Assembly (NCBI GenBank): GCA_027886925.1
Contig: JAPCJN010000054.1
Span: 323-13,023 of the forward strand
Reading direction: 5' to 3'
Origin: Nitrososphaerota archaeon
Lineage (GTDB): Archaea; Thermoproteota; Nitrososphaeria; Nitrososphaerales; UBA183
DNA length: 12,701 nt
A model generated the notes under the pieces. The model worked only from the letters and a program-made list of their open reading frames with translations, did not search any database and was not told the DNA's origin. The translations under genes were made by a program, and so were the position numbers. Numbering within the stretch: the first letter of the stretch is position 1; each line of letters opens with the position of its first letter. This document shows positions 6,565 through 11,563 of this stretch, piece by piece.

Positions 6565-6705
6565 TCAGTAATTGTGGCAGCATTCCTTCGCCGAATGTTC
6601 ATCCATCATGTCTTCCATAGTTTTGCGCATAGACATCAAGGAAAATACAATGTTCACAATGCCTAGCACCCAACTCAAGTTGAATGCTCGTGAAAACCTT
6701 GGCAC
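6565..6705 (-). CDS. Hidden 46-aa single-helix membrane protein
   Basis: A short ORF read by eye. The N-terminus is basic (PRFSR), then a hydrophobic stretch LSWVLGIVNIVFSLMSM (residues 10-26) makes one membrane helix. It is followed by a Met-rich, charged tail (RKTMEDMMDEHSAKE) ending in CCHNY, which could bind metal. The start is GTG at 6703-6705, after an in-frame stop at about 6718-6720; there is no ATG before Met24. Protein-like features are the ordered layout (basic, hydrophobic, acidic) and the terminal Cys-Cys-His. Against it, no TATA box or Shine-Dalgarno is visible upstream, where copy 2 of the 30-nt repeat lies 20 bp away. The repeat may have cut off an older N-terminus or promoter. 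No homologue recognised. Confidence 0.45.
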   Translation of the reverse strand: MPRFSRAFNLSWVLGIVNIVFSLMSMRKTMEDMMDEHSAKECCHNY

Positions 6706-6734
6706 ACTAATAGGATGTCAAGGTAGTGCCAAGG
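6697..6734. repeat. Inverted repeat at the edge of repeat copy 2
   Basis: CCTTGGCAC at 6697-6705 is the exact reverse complement of GTGCCAAGG at 6726-6734, with 20 bp between. The right arm is the first nine bases of repeat copy 2; the left arm overlaps the GTG start of the 46-aa ORF. GTCAAGGT also occurs twice (6717-6724 and 6761-6768), bracketing the 30-nt repeat. Confidence 0.6.
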
Positions 6735-6755
6735 GCAGGACTTTGCCCCGGTAAT
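6726..6755 (+). repeat. 30-nt intergenic repeat, copy 2
   Basis: Same 30 bases as 3284-3313, with the internal GGGCA/TGCCC hairpin. Flanked by GTCAAGGT direct repeats 44 bp apart. It lies upstream of the minus-strand 46-aa ORF. No ORF of its own and no transposase is seen. Confidence 0.8.
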
Positions 6756-6919
6756 AGCAGGTCAAGGTCGTTTGGGCTAGGTACGCATGAAGGGATGCCA
6801 GACCCGCCATCCGTGGGGAAGGTCGATAAACCTGATCTGCCAGGGTTGCACGTTAACTCAAAGCGACCGCGACGAAATAGCCCGTCCAGGCTGGCATTTC
6901 CTGATGAGCGCTTCCCGAT

Positions 6920-7099
6920 TTAGTTGTCCGACAGCATCCTCCATTCCAGCCGGCGCCCCTCAGAATCGTCAAAAGAAACGAAGTGCCAACGCCCTTGAGG
7001 GGCCAAGTAGCACTCCGTTCTTCTTTCGCCCGTCCCGTCGGCGAGTTTTTTGTGCTTGCGCAGAATGCCATCCTTGGCTGCGGGATGATGACAGTTCAT
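6920..7099 (-). CDS. Hidden 59-aa soluble protein of unknown function
   Basis: A short ORF read by eye, ATG at 7097-7099, TAA at 6920-6922. It begins MNCHHPAAKDGILRKHKKL, passes through GERRTECYLAPQGRWHFVSF and ends EGRRLEWRMLSDN. The composition is very protein-like: many charged and aromatic residues and an alternating strand pattern in the second half (CYLAPQGRWHFVSF). The Cys-His-His near the N-terminus and Cys30 could bind a metal. The minus strand has a TATA-like box CTTATTATTT at 7132-7141, giving a leader of about 11 nt. Longer ORFs overlap it in other frames on both strands but look non-protein. I recognise no family. Good evidence as a gene, no basis for a function. Confidence 0.6.
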   Translation of the reverse strand: MNCHHPAAKDGILRKHKKLADGTGERRTECYLAPQGRWHFVSFDDSEGRRLEWRMLSDN

Positions 7100-7131
7100 G
7101 CAGTTCTGCGTGATTGACGCACCTGCGCTCG

Positions 7132-7141
7132 AAATAATAAG
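7132..7141 (-). promoter_or_regulatory. TATA-like box for the 59-aa gene
   Basis: The minus strand reads CTTATTATTT, centred 37 bp before the ATG at 7099, in otherwise GC-rich sequence. Predicted leader about 11 nt. Confidence 0.4.
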
Positions 7142-7167
7142 CGCTAAGATCTGCAGACGAGTGAAAG

Positions 7168-7497
7168 TTACTTTCTCTTCTCGAGTTCCTGGACTCTCAT
7201 CTCAAGGCGCGTGACCGTCTTGATGATGTCGATCTTCTCGGCGAGGCCGTCCATCTTCTCCCCGAGACTACGGGAGTTGGAATCGACCTTCTGTTCGAGG
7301 CGCTGCAGGTCAGAATCGATCTTCTGCTCTATCCTCAGGGAGCTAGCATCGATCTTTTCATTGAGGCGCTTGTCTATCTCCTCCACTTTCGTGCCTATGA
7401 CCCTGACTTCCGTCTTGAGATCGTTTAGGCCCGGTACTACGATTGCCTGAACGGCCTTCTTGACCGTCTCGACGCCCGCGACCAGTTTTTCCGCCAT
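7168..7497 (-). CDS. Hendecad coiled-coil protein
   Basis: 109 aa, almost wholly helical, no membrane segment or signal peptide. Residues 44-87 are four consecutive 11-residue repeats: RLNEKIDASSL, RIEQKIDSDLQ, RLEQKVDSNSR and SLGEKMDGLAE. Hydrophobics recur at positions 2 and 6 with Lys-hydrophobic-Asp at 5-7. An 11-residue period favours a right-handed or nearly straight coiled-coil bundle over a classic heptad one. The N-terminus (VETVKKAVQAIVVPGLNDLK) is amphipathic, and the C-terminus returns to heptad-like spacing (VTRLEMRVQELEKRK). Likely an oligomeric scaffold or tether; similar proteins occur as archaeal and phage structural parts, and I cannot say which. ATG start, with AGGTG at 7504-7508 as possible ribosome binding site and a TTAATATTAA box at 7524-7533. 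Confidence 0.85.
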   Translation of the reverse strand: MAEKLVAGVETVKKAVQAIVVPGLNDLKTEVRVIGTKVEEIDKRLNEKIDASSLRIEQKIDSDLQRLEQKVDSNSRSLGEKMDGLAEKIDIIKTVTRLEMRVQELEKRK

Positions 7498-7523
7498 GAG
7501 TTACACCTGTAATTATTGAGGGG

Positions 7524-7533
7524 TTAATATTAA
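7524..7533 (-). promoter_or_regulatory. TATA box of the coiled-coil gene
   Basis: TTAATATTAA, self-complementary, centred about 31 bp before the ATG at 7497. This would leave a leader of only about 5 nt. Confidence 0.45.
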
Positions 7534-7570
7534 GAATGTTTGCTATTGCTTGAACGTTGACTGCAGAGGG

Positions 7571-7589
7571 ATAGAGACAATGTCTCTAT
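7571..7589. promoter_or_regulatory. 19-bp perfect palindrome between divergent genes
   Basis: ATAGAGACAATGTCTCTAT, two perfect 9-bp arms around a single A. It lies 74 bp before the coiled-coil gene start and 94 bp before the surface-protein start. It has the same 9+1+9 layout as the palindrome at 5442-5460 but a different sequence. Candidate operator, or a hairpin in the 5' leader of the rightward gene. Confidence 0.6.
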
Positions 7590-7682
7590 GTAGCATATTG
7601 GACGCGATTTCTTTGCTTACGCAGCGGGTTTGAGATTGAAAGCCAAATCCTTTTTCAGTGCCGGCTCGACCACCGCCCTAGT

Positions 7683-8285
7683 ATGAAGAGCTTCACCGTT
7701 CCTATTCTCCTCACATTGATCTGTCTGGGAGCTCTCTCAGACTTGTCCATCGTCTACGGCGCCACGGCGACCACAACCGTCGCCGGGATAACGATGACAA
7801 TCTCCACAGACAAGCCGAGTTACACTGGTGCCGCCACAATATTCATTTCGGGTACTGTCTCTAGTGGGAGTAGCGCTGTCACGCTGACCGTGACAGACCC
7901 GAATGGCAACGCAGTCGGGGGCGGTCCTCTTGGGATAGCCTCTAATGGGACGTTTTCCACATCAATCCAAGCGGGCGGTCGGGGATGGTCGACAAACGGG
8001 ACTTACACCGCGACTGCGATATTGCAGCAGCCAGACAATGTAGCTGCTGCCCCAACAGTCTCTACCAAATTCACTTATTTGGCGGTGCCGGGGATAACTT
8101 CGACGATCAGCGGCAGCAATGGCGCCTCGCAGAGCGCTTCTCAGTCGGCTTCTGGAAATGGTACTGCCAACGCGAACAACTTGATAATCGGAGCAGGTTT
8201 TGTCGTCCTCGTGGTCATCCTGGGCGTGGTTGCCCTGGGCCTCATGCTGCGCAGGAGGAGTCGGCGAACACTGCCAAGCCGCTAA
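7683..8285 (+). CDS. Membrane-anchored surface protein with one Ig-like domain
   Basis: 200 aa. Residues 1-26 are a Sec-type signal peptide (Lys, hydrophobic core, cleavage likely after VYG). Residues about 37-133 form a beta-sandwich of the kind seen in archaeal surface proteins: STDKPSYTGAATIFISGTV, then VTLTVTDPNGNAV, then GTFSTSIQAGG and NGTYTATA. A flexible Ser/Ala/Asn-rich linker (138-166) leads to a membrane helix (167-189) and a very basic tail (RRRSRR). The protein is thus held on the outer face of the cytoplasmic membrane with the Ig domain outside. Similar domains occur in thaumarchaeal surface proteins; the role is probably adhesion or cell-envelope structure. Start ATG; no good TATA box at leaderless distance. 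The stop codon abuts a predicted RNA stem (8285-8349). Confidence 0.85.
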   Translation: MKSFTVPILLTLICLGALSDLSIVYGATATTTVAGITMTISTDKPSYTGAATIFISGTVSSGSSAVTLTVTDPNGNAVGGGPLGIASNGTFSTSIQAGGRGWSTNGTYTATAILQQPDNVAAAPTVSTKFTYLAVPGITSTISGSNGASQSASQSASGNGTANANNLIIGAGFVVLVVILGVVALGLMLRRRSRRTLPSR

Positions 8286-8349
8286 GAACTCGAGCCTCGA
8301 TCGTGCATGCGCCAGTGAGGCGACGCGTCATTGGCTTTCATCGAGTTCT
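8285..8349 (+). other. Predicted stem structure directly after the surface-protein stop
   Basis: AGAACTCGA at 8285-8293 pairs perfectly with TCGAGTTCT at 8341-8349. Inside it, GCCAGTGA (8311-8318) pairs with TCATTGGC (8328-8335) with one G-U pair and a nine-base loop. Together these give a 65-nt two-stem fold starting at the last base of the stop codon. It could stabilise the mRNA end or be an RNA of its own; no T tract follows, so a classic terminator is unlikely. Confidence 0.45.
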
Positions 8350-8654
8350 CTTCCCGAACTGCGACTAGATTCTCATAAATCCATCCTGAGGCCTCGCTTT
8401 TGTCTCGAAGATGCCCCGGATATCTTTAGGGGTCTTGTCTCACGCCGGCCGGCATAGTTGTCGGGGCAAGGCAACCGACGTCCTCATCCACAATTACTCG
8501 ACCTTTCTCCATTTGTCGCCGACAATTCGATGAGGGTGGTGGCATCGGCGGTAGCCTTTGCTCTAATGTTGTTGGAACTGAGAGTGCTAAGATGCCTCGA
8601 AGCTATCAAAGATGCCCTGATGGGCGCTTTTATCGCCTTTCCAACTGATATTCT
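8350..8654. other. Intergenic stretch without a convincing gene
   Basis: About 300 bp between two rightward genes. It has a TATA-like CATAAATCC at 8371-8379, a CCCC...GGGG mini-hairpin at 8414-8432, and a hairpin GCCC-TGAT-GGGC at 8614-8625 followed by CTTTT. The last sits just before the TATA box of the next gene and may end upstream transcription. Short ORFs on both strands (for example 8411-8536 plus, 41 aa) do not look clearly protein-like. Confidence 0.4.
8628..8634 (+). promoter_or_regulatory. TATA box of the 112-aa membrane protein
   Basis: TTTTATC, centred 24 bp before the ATG at 8655, the spacing of a leaderless transcript. Confidence 0.5.
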
Positions 8655-8993
8655 ATGTCAGCAGTTATTGCGGCGGCGTCTACCACAACGACCGCGGTGG
8701 CGGCAGGGGCAGTGCAGCCGGTCTCAAACTCGACCTCGCTCTCGGGCATCATTCCGGCAATCCAGAACTTCGCGACCGGTTTCGCTGCGAACGCCAGCGT
8801 CGTGACGCTCACCATGGACAACGCGGCCATCGATATCGGAAAGGCAGCCGTGGTCTTCTTGGTGATTGCCGGTGTCCTCCTCTGGTTCACAAGGGTCAAC
8901 AAGCACCTCGGCAAGGAACTGGTAGAGGGAGGAATATTCATCGGCATATTCATAGAGTTCGTTGTTCCCTTCTTGATGAGCATCCATTTCTGA
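8655..8993 (+). CDS. Small two-helix membrane protein
   Basis: 112 aa, no named family. The N-terminal 50 residues are Ala/Ser/Thr-rich with a weakly hydrophobic first 20, followed by an amphipathic stretch (GIIPAIQNFATGFAANASVV). Two strong membrane helices follow at about 60-79 (AIDIGKAAVVFLVIAGVLLW) and 92-111 (GGIFIGIFIEFVVPFLMSIHF), joined by a basic loop (TRVNKHLGKEL). The chain ends right after the second helix. The layout resembles small subunits of membrane complexes or secretion/pilus platform proteins rather than an enzyme; this is only a resemblance. ATG at 8655 is chosen because a TATA box sits 24 bp upstream (leaderless). The gene converges on the ArsR-type gene. Confidence 0.8.
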   Translation: MSAVIAAASTTTTAVAAGAVQPVSNSTSLSGIIPAIQNFATGFAANASVVTLTMDNAAIDIGKAAVVFLVIAGVLLWFTRVNKHLGKELVEGGIFIGIFIEFVVPFLMSIHF

Positions 8994-9092
8994 CCGGTCG
9001 CGACAGAGACGGTCGGCGTTCCTTCGACCTTTGGAAGGAAAACGACGCGTTCAACGATTCAAGTGCGCAGCTCATGCCGTGAGGTAGCGCCA

Positions 9093-9125
9093 CGTCATTT
9101 TGACGACTGTCGCAGTGACCAAAAA
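9093..9125. terminator. Possible bidirectional terminator between convergent genes
   Basis: Hairpin CGTCA-TTT-TGACG at 9093-9105, then an A5 tract at 9121-9125, which is a T5 tract for the leftward ArsR-type transcript. Lies between the convergent stops at 8993 and 9182. Confidence 0.4.
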
Positions 9126-9181
9126 TGTTACTCCAGGATGACAAAGCTCTACGCCCATCCCGCCCGTCGCGTCACGACGAC

Positions 9182-9850
9182 TCAAGGGAGCGGCTTCAAA
9201 AAACGACCTCTCGGCAGGTTGAATGGAGTGATCAGGCAAGCGCAATAATATCTCTGCTCCCTAGAGACGGCGTTCGGGACGGCCATGACCTCGCATCCTG
9301 GATAGCCTTGCATCCCTGCAATCAAAAACGATATGCCGAAGAAGCCTGCGACGATCGCGCCGGAGAGGCCGAGCCCGATGAAGTAGGAGGGCCCCGACAA
9401 CCCAAGCGTCGAATTGCCCGTCGTGAAGGAAGAGTCGATGAAGGCGATTGTGATGGCCAGCAGGACGCCTGCAATGGAGAGTCTCAGAGCAGTCCCTGCC
9501 CTTCCTACCCTTCTGGCCCTGGAGGCTTCCGTCGCAACCGGCAAGCAGCAGATGGATTCGAGCGAACTTCCTGACCTTTCGCTCAGGTAATAGACCTCGA
9601 GCGCGCGCCGACCCATGTCGGTCAGGACATAGCTTCCACTTTGGTTCTCCAGTTCTATGAAGCCGGAGAGCTTCTGGAGATGGTGCTGAAGCTGGCCGCT
9701 GCTTTCTAGTCCCAGCTCGCGCTTCAGCGCAGAGAAGGCCAGCTCCTTTTCAGCGACGAGTTTCAGGATTCTAGCTCGAGTGGGATGAGAAAGTGCTTCG
9801 AAGAGACGGTATCTGGTGTCGACTGAGAGATCTTGGACGTTGATTGACAT
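9182..9850 (-). CDS. ArsR-type winged-helix protein fused to a membrane domain
   Basis: 222 aa. Residues 12-90 form an ArsR-like winged helix: RYRLFEALSHPTRARILKLV opens the domain, SALKRELGLESSGQLQHHLQ is the recognition region, and SYVLTDMGRRALEV is the wing. Two hydrophobic segments follow at about 123-139 and 155-180, anchoring the protein in the membrane. The C-terminal tail carries conserved-looking cysteines: GYPGCE (Cys186) and YYCAC (Cys203, Cys205), then PFNLPRG; a Cys-Cys pair also sits at 101-102. A membrane-bound regulator that senses redox, metal or envelope state through these cysteines is a fair guess, not proven. ATG start at 9848-9850, TATA box at 9887-9896, and GGTCAA direct repeats between them that could be an autoregulatory site. 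Confidence 0.88.
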   Translation of the reverse strand: MSINVQDLSVDTRYRLFEALSHPTRARILKLVAEKELAFSALKRELGLESSGQLQHHLQKLSGFIELENQSGSYVLTDMGRRALEVYYLSERSGSSLESICCLPVATEASRARRVGRAGTALRLSIAGVLLAITIAFIDSSFTTGNSTLGLSGPSYFIGLGLSGAIVAGFFGISFLIAGMQGYPGCEVMAVPNAVSREQRYYCACLITPFNLPRGRFLKPLP

Positions 9851-9866
9851 TCTGGCTCACGGACAC

Positions 9867-9881
9867 GGTCAACAGGGTCAA
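9867..9881. promoter_or_regulatory. GGTCAA direct repeats in the ArsR-type gene promoter
   Basis: GGTCAA at 9867-9872 and again at 9876-9881, nine bp apart, between the TATA box and the predicted transcription start (about 9866). A protein bound here would block initiation, so this is a possible repressor site. Confidence 0.35.
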
Positions 9882-9886
9882 TACAG

Positions 9887-9896
9887 TATATAATAC
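9887..9896 (-). promoter_or_regulatory. TATA box of the ArsR-type gene
   Basis: The minus strand reads TATTATATAC, centred about 41 bp before the ATG at 9850; predicted leader about 16 nt. Confidence 0.6.
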
Positions 9897-10028
9897 CTGA
9901 TTCCACGACATTATAAGGAGAGAAGCCCGCCGCTCAAACTCGAGCCTTACTGGGAATTCAAATGACCGGGTAGGCTAACAAGCAACATCAGCGGGAATCG
10001 CAATCTTGACTGATCAAGGGCCAGCGGT

Positions 10029-11048
10029 CTATCTCGGCAGCGCCAACCGCGGCCGCTGCCGCCATTTCCTCAGCAGGAGCAGCAATGGTGCTAGGACGAG
10101 GATGACGCTCAACCCCAGCGGAAACTGAGGGACCGTTCTTGGGACGCCTGACATCGAGAATCCAGTGACTGCGAACCAGCTCCCGCTCGTGGCAGAGCGT
10201 ATCAGGACGATGGGGGCAGGGCAGGGGGTCGGGAGGGTAATCGCTTGGTTGATCACGGCGTTCCCACTCGAGGGCAACGGTACCGGGCTGGTGGTCGTGT
10301 AACTCCAGGTCGAGGTTCCCGTCTGGCATGCCAAGGTGGCCTCGATGTTGAGTCCTGCCGGCACCGTTCCCGTGCTGACGAGGACGAGACCCTGGAGGCT
10401 GATATTGATTTGGCCGCTTCCAAGTAGGTCTGCCTCAGCGGCAGCAACCATCCATGCCCCGCCCGCGGGATTTATCCCGGCCACAACAGGCGACCCGGGC
10501 CCGGCGAGGTTGCCGACCATGCTGTGAAAGTCAAAGATGTCGCCCGAGGGGGGGTCGTATCCGGTGACTGCGAACCAGCTCCCGCTCGTGGCAGAGCGGA
10601 TCAGGACGATTGGAGCGTCGCACGGAGTTGGCAGGGTTAACGTTTGGCTGATGGCAGCGTTTCCAGTCGAGCTCACCGCGGTCGGACTGGTCATCGAGTA
10701 GGTCCATGAGTTGGTCCCCGTCTGACAGGCCAAGGTCGCTTCGACCATCAGCCCCGGAGGGACTGTCCCGGTACTCTGTAACACCAATCCCTGGACGTTT
10801 ATCGAGAGCTGACCATTTCCGGCGAGGTCCGCTTCGGCTGTGCTGACCACCCATGCGGCACCCGCGGGATTTATCCCGGCCACAACAGGCGACCCGGGCC
10901 CGGCGAGGTTGCCGACCATGCTGTGAAAGTCAAAGATGTCTCCGGGGGCCGCCTGCACCAAGGTCGCTCCTGAAGCGAGGCTGACCATAAGAACGACCGA
11001 CACAAGCGCTGCACGAATGACGAAGGTTCCCGCTAAAGACCTTGTCAC
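10029..11048 (-). CDS. Secreted protein of two near-identical 133-aa domains with membrane anchor
   Basis: 339 aa from the start chosen here. Residues 1-34 are a signal peptide (TRSLAGTFVIR, hydrophobic core, VQAA). Two domains follow at 36-168 and 169-296, each running from GDIFDFHSMVGNLAGPGSPV to IVLIRSATSGSWFAVTG and with a Cys pair (LACQTG and PTPC) likely forming a disulfide. The C-terminus has VPQFPLG, a membrane helix and a basic tail (RKWRQRPR), the three-part form of archaeal sorting signals (PEF/PEFG-like; exact class not certain). The domain resembles a soil-microbe extracellular domain of unknown role (pattern GLVL...LPxPCxAPIV...GxWFAVTG), from memory. GTG at 11046-11048 is chosen because a TATA box lies 26 bp upstream (leaderless); an upstream GTG at 11114 would spoil the signal peptide and precede the promoter. 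Confidence 0.85.
   Translation of the reverse strand: MTRSLAGTFVIRAALVSVVLMVSLASGATLVQAAPGDIFDFHSMVGNLAGPGSPVVAGINPAGAAWVVSTAEADLAGNGQLSINVQGLVLQSTGTVPPGLMVEATLACQTGTNSWTYSMTSPTAVSSTGNAAISQTLTLPTPCDAPIVLIRSATSGSWFAVTGYDPPSGDIFDFHSMVGNLAGPGSPVVAGINPAGGAWMVAAAEADLLGSGQINISLQGLVLVSTGTVPAGLNIEATLACQTGTSTWSYTTTSPVPLPSSGNAVINQAITLPTPCPAPIVLIRSATSGSWFAVTGFSMSGVPRTVPQFPLGLSVILVLAPLLLLLRKWRQRPRLALPR
10151..10942. repeat. 399-bp in-frame tandem duplication
   Basis: The two domain-coding units repeat with a 399-bp period: CCCGCGGGATTTATCCCGG at 10462-10480 recurs at 10861-10879, and GTGACTGCGAACCAGCTCCC recurs at the same offset. About 75 bp around the domain start are nearly identical between copies, while the middle has diverged. 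This points to a recent duplication or ongoing gene conversion at the domain edges. Confidence 0.85.
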
Positions 11049-11069
11049 AAAATGAAATACAGAATTCGA

Positions 11070-11079
11070 ATATATAAAT
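11070..11079 (-). promoter_or_regulatory. TATA box of the two-domain secreted protein
   Basis: The minus strand reads AATTTATATATTC, centred at about 11074, 26 bp before GTG at 11048. It decides the start codon in favour of 11048. Confidence 0.65.
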
Positions 11080-11154
11080 TTGTCAATCCCGGGATTCTGT
11101 TGACTTCGTTGCACAGCTCTTTGGTCGTGTTAGCTCCCGTCTGCCGAGATCAAG

Positions 11155-11171
11155 TTCAGTTATTAACTGAA
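11155..11171. promoter_or_regulatory. 17-bp perfect palindrome
   Basis: TTCAGTTATTAACTGAA, two 8-bp arms around one base. It lies 107 bp before the secreted-protein start, and its TTATTAA core lies 25 bp before TTG at 11187 of a tiny rightward ORF, so it may combine an operator and a TATA-like box. Confidence 0.45.
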
Positions 11172-11186
11172 TTTTGCTACTAGTTC

Positions 11187-11330
11187 TTGAGCTGGTCGCA
11201 TGAATTGATAAGTAATCAACAGGTCGTCTTAGTTGTCGTCCTTACTGTAATTGTAATGGTCGCGGGCAGTGTATGGAGGGTATGGAGGGCTAGGCGGGCT
11301 AGGAAGGCTAGGACTTCAGGTCCTTCTTGA
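11187..11330 (+). CDS. Possible 47-aa single-helix membrane protein with basic tail
   Basis: Short ORF read by eye. A polar N-terminus (SWSHELISNQQ) is followed by a strong hydrophobic segment VVLVVVLTVIVMVAGSV and a basic tail VWRVWRARRARKART, the usual shape of an inner-membrane miniprotein (N-out, positive end inside). The tail is written by a 9-nt tandem repeat (11272-11316). TTG at 11187 lies 25 bp after a TATA-like TTATTAA; TTG at 11205 is an alternative giving 41 aa. There is no ATG start and no clear Shine-Dalgarno. TGA is at 11328-11330. Its end overlaps the end of a decayed gene on the other strand by about 23 bp. Plausible but not certain. Confidence 0.4.
   Translation: MSWSHELISNQQVVLVVVLTVIVMVAGSVWRVWRARRARKARTSGPS
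11272..11316 (+). repeat. Degenerate 9-nt tandem repeat, five units
   Basis: TATGGAGGG twice, then CTAGGCGGG, CTAGGAAGG and CTAGGACTT. In the rightward ORF it writes the Trp-Arg/Ala-Arg tail. The period is a multiple of three, so expansion keeps the frame. Confidence 0.7.
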
Positions 11331-11413
11331 TTTTCTGCTCTCACTCTTCCTGAGTGAATGATTACGCCCTTCTCTTCGAGTAGCTCCGCTAGAGAGGAGA
11401 TTATGGTGTCCAA
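11308..11413 (-). pseudogene. Decayed SHOCT-like small protein gene
   Basis: Read from TTG at 11411-11413 with GGAG nine bases upstream, the frame gives MDTIISSLAELLEEKGVI, which matches the start of SHOCT-like short domains (SLxELLxEKGVIT). The match then breaks. In the next frame the expected continuation appears: TQEE, a TGA, then EQKIKKDLKS and TAG at 11308-11310. In the family the codon at the TGA would be Trp (EEWE). So the sequence holds a small frameshift (about four extra bases near ATCATTC) and a TGG-to-TGA change. Without the shift the frame runs on to 11216 over the 9-nt repeats, as a meaningless tail. The intact domain would be about 33 aa, a C-terminal oligomerisation or tethering module. 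The family match is by eye. Confidence 0.6.
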
Positions 11414-11490
11414 AACGTCAGTCTCCTAGCAAGTGACTCTTTCTATGGTGCCACCAACCGGCCGTGGGTTTTCCAGATGGAGAATTCAAT

Positions 11491-11504
11491 CGCTCAGCTG
11501 AGCG
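11491..11504. promoter_or_regulatory. 14-bp perfect palindrome upstream of the Cys-rich gene
   Basis: CGCTCAGCTGAGCG, extendable to ATCG...CGAT with one bulged base. It lies 60 bp before the ATG at 11564 and about 40 bp before a TATA-like TTTTTATT at 11543-11550. Candidate operator or hairpin. The rest of 11414-11560 shows no gene. Confidence 0.4.
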
Positions 11505-11563
11505 CGATGCACTTCAGGTCTGTGGAACATCGGCCGTAGGCGTTTTTATTTCCTTTCGACTTG

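Noticed and set aside
3284..6755. The 30-nt repeat as a CRISPR repeat
   Set aside because: Only two copies 3.4 kb apart, no spacers and no cas genes.
6787..7113. 108-aa plus and 72-aa minus frames over the 59-aa gene
   Set aside because: Irregular composition; the 59-aa frame explains the region better.
8411..8536. 41-aa ORF with a TATA-like box upstream
   Set aside because: Composition not protein-like and no recognisable motif.
8458..8805. 115-aa frame before and across the 112-aa membrane protein
   Set aside because: Its second half is Arg/Gln/Ser-rich shadow of the better gene at 8655, and no promoter fits; a hydrophobic stretch from 8530 is noted but weak.
11216..11413. Intact 65-aa minus-strand protein
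   Set aside because: Its last half is repeat-derived tail; the family match continues in another frame, so a frameshifted pseudogene fits better.
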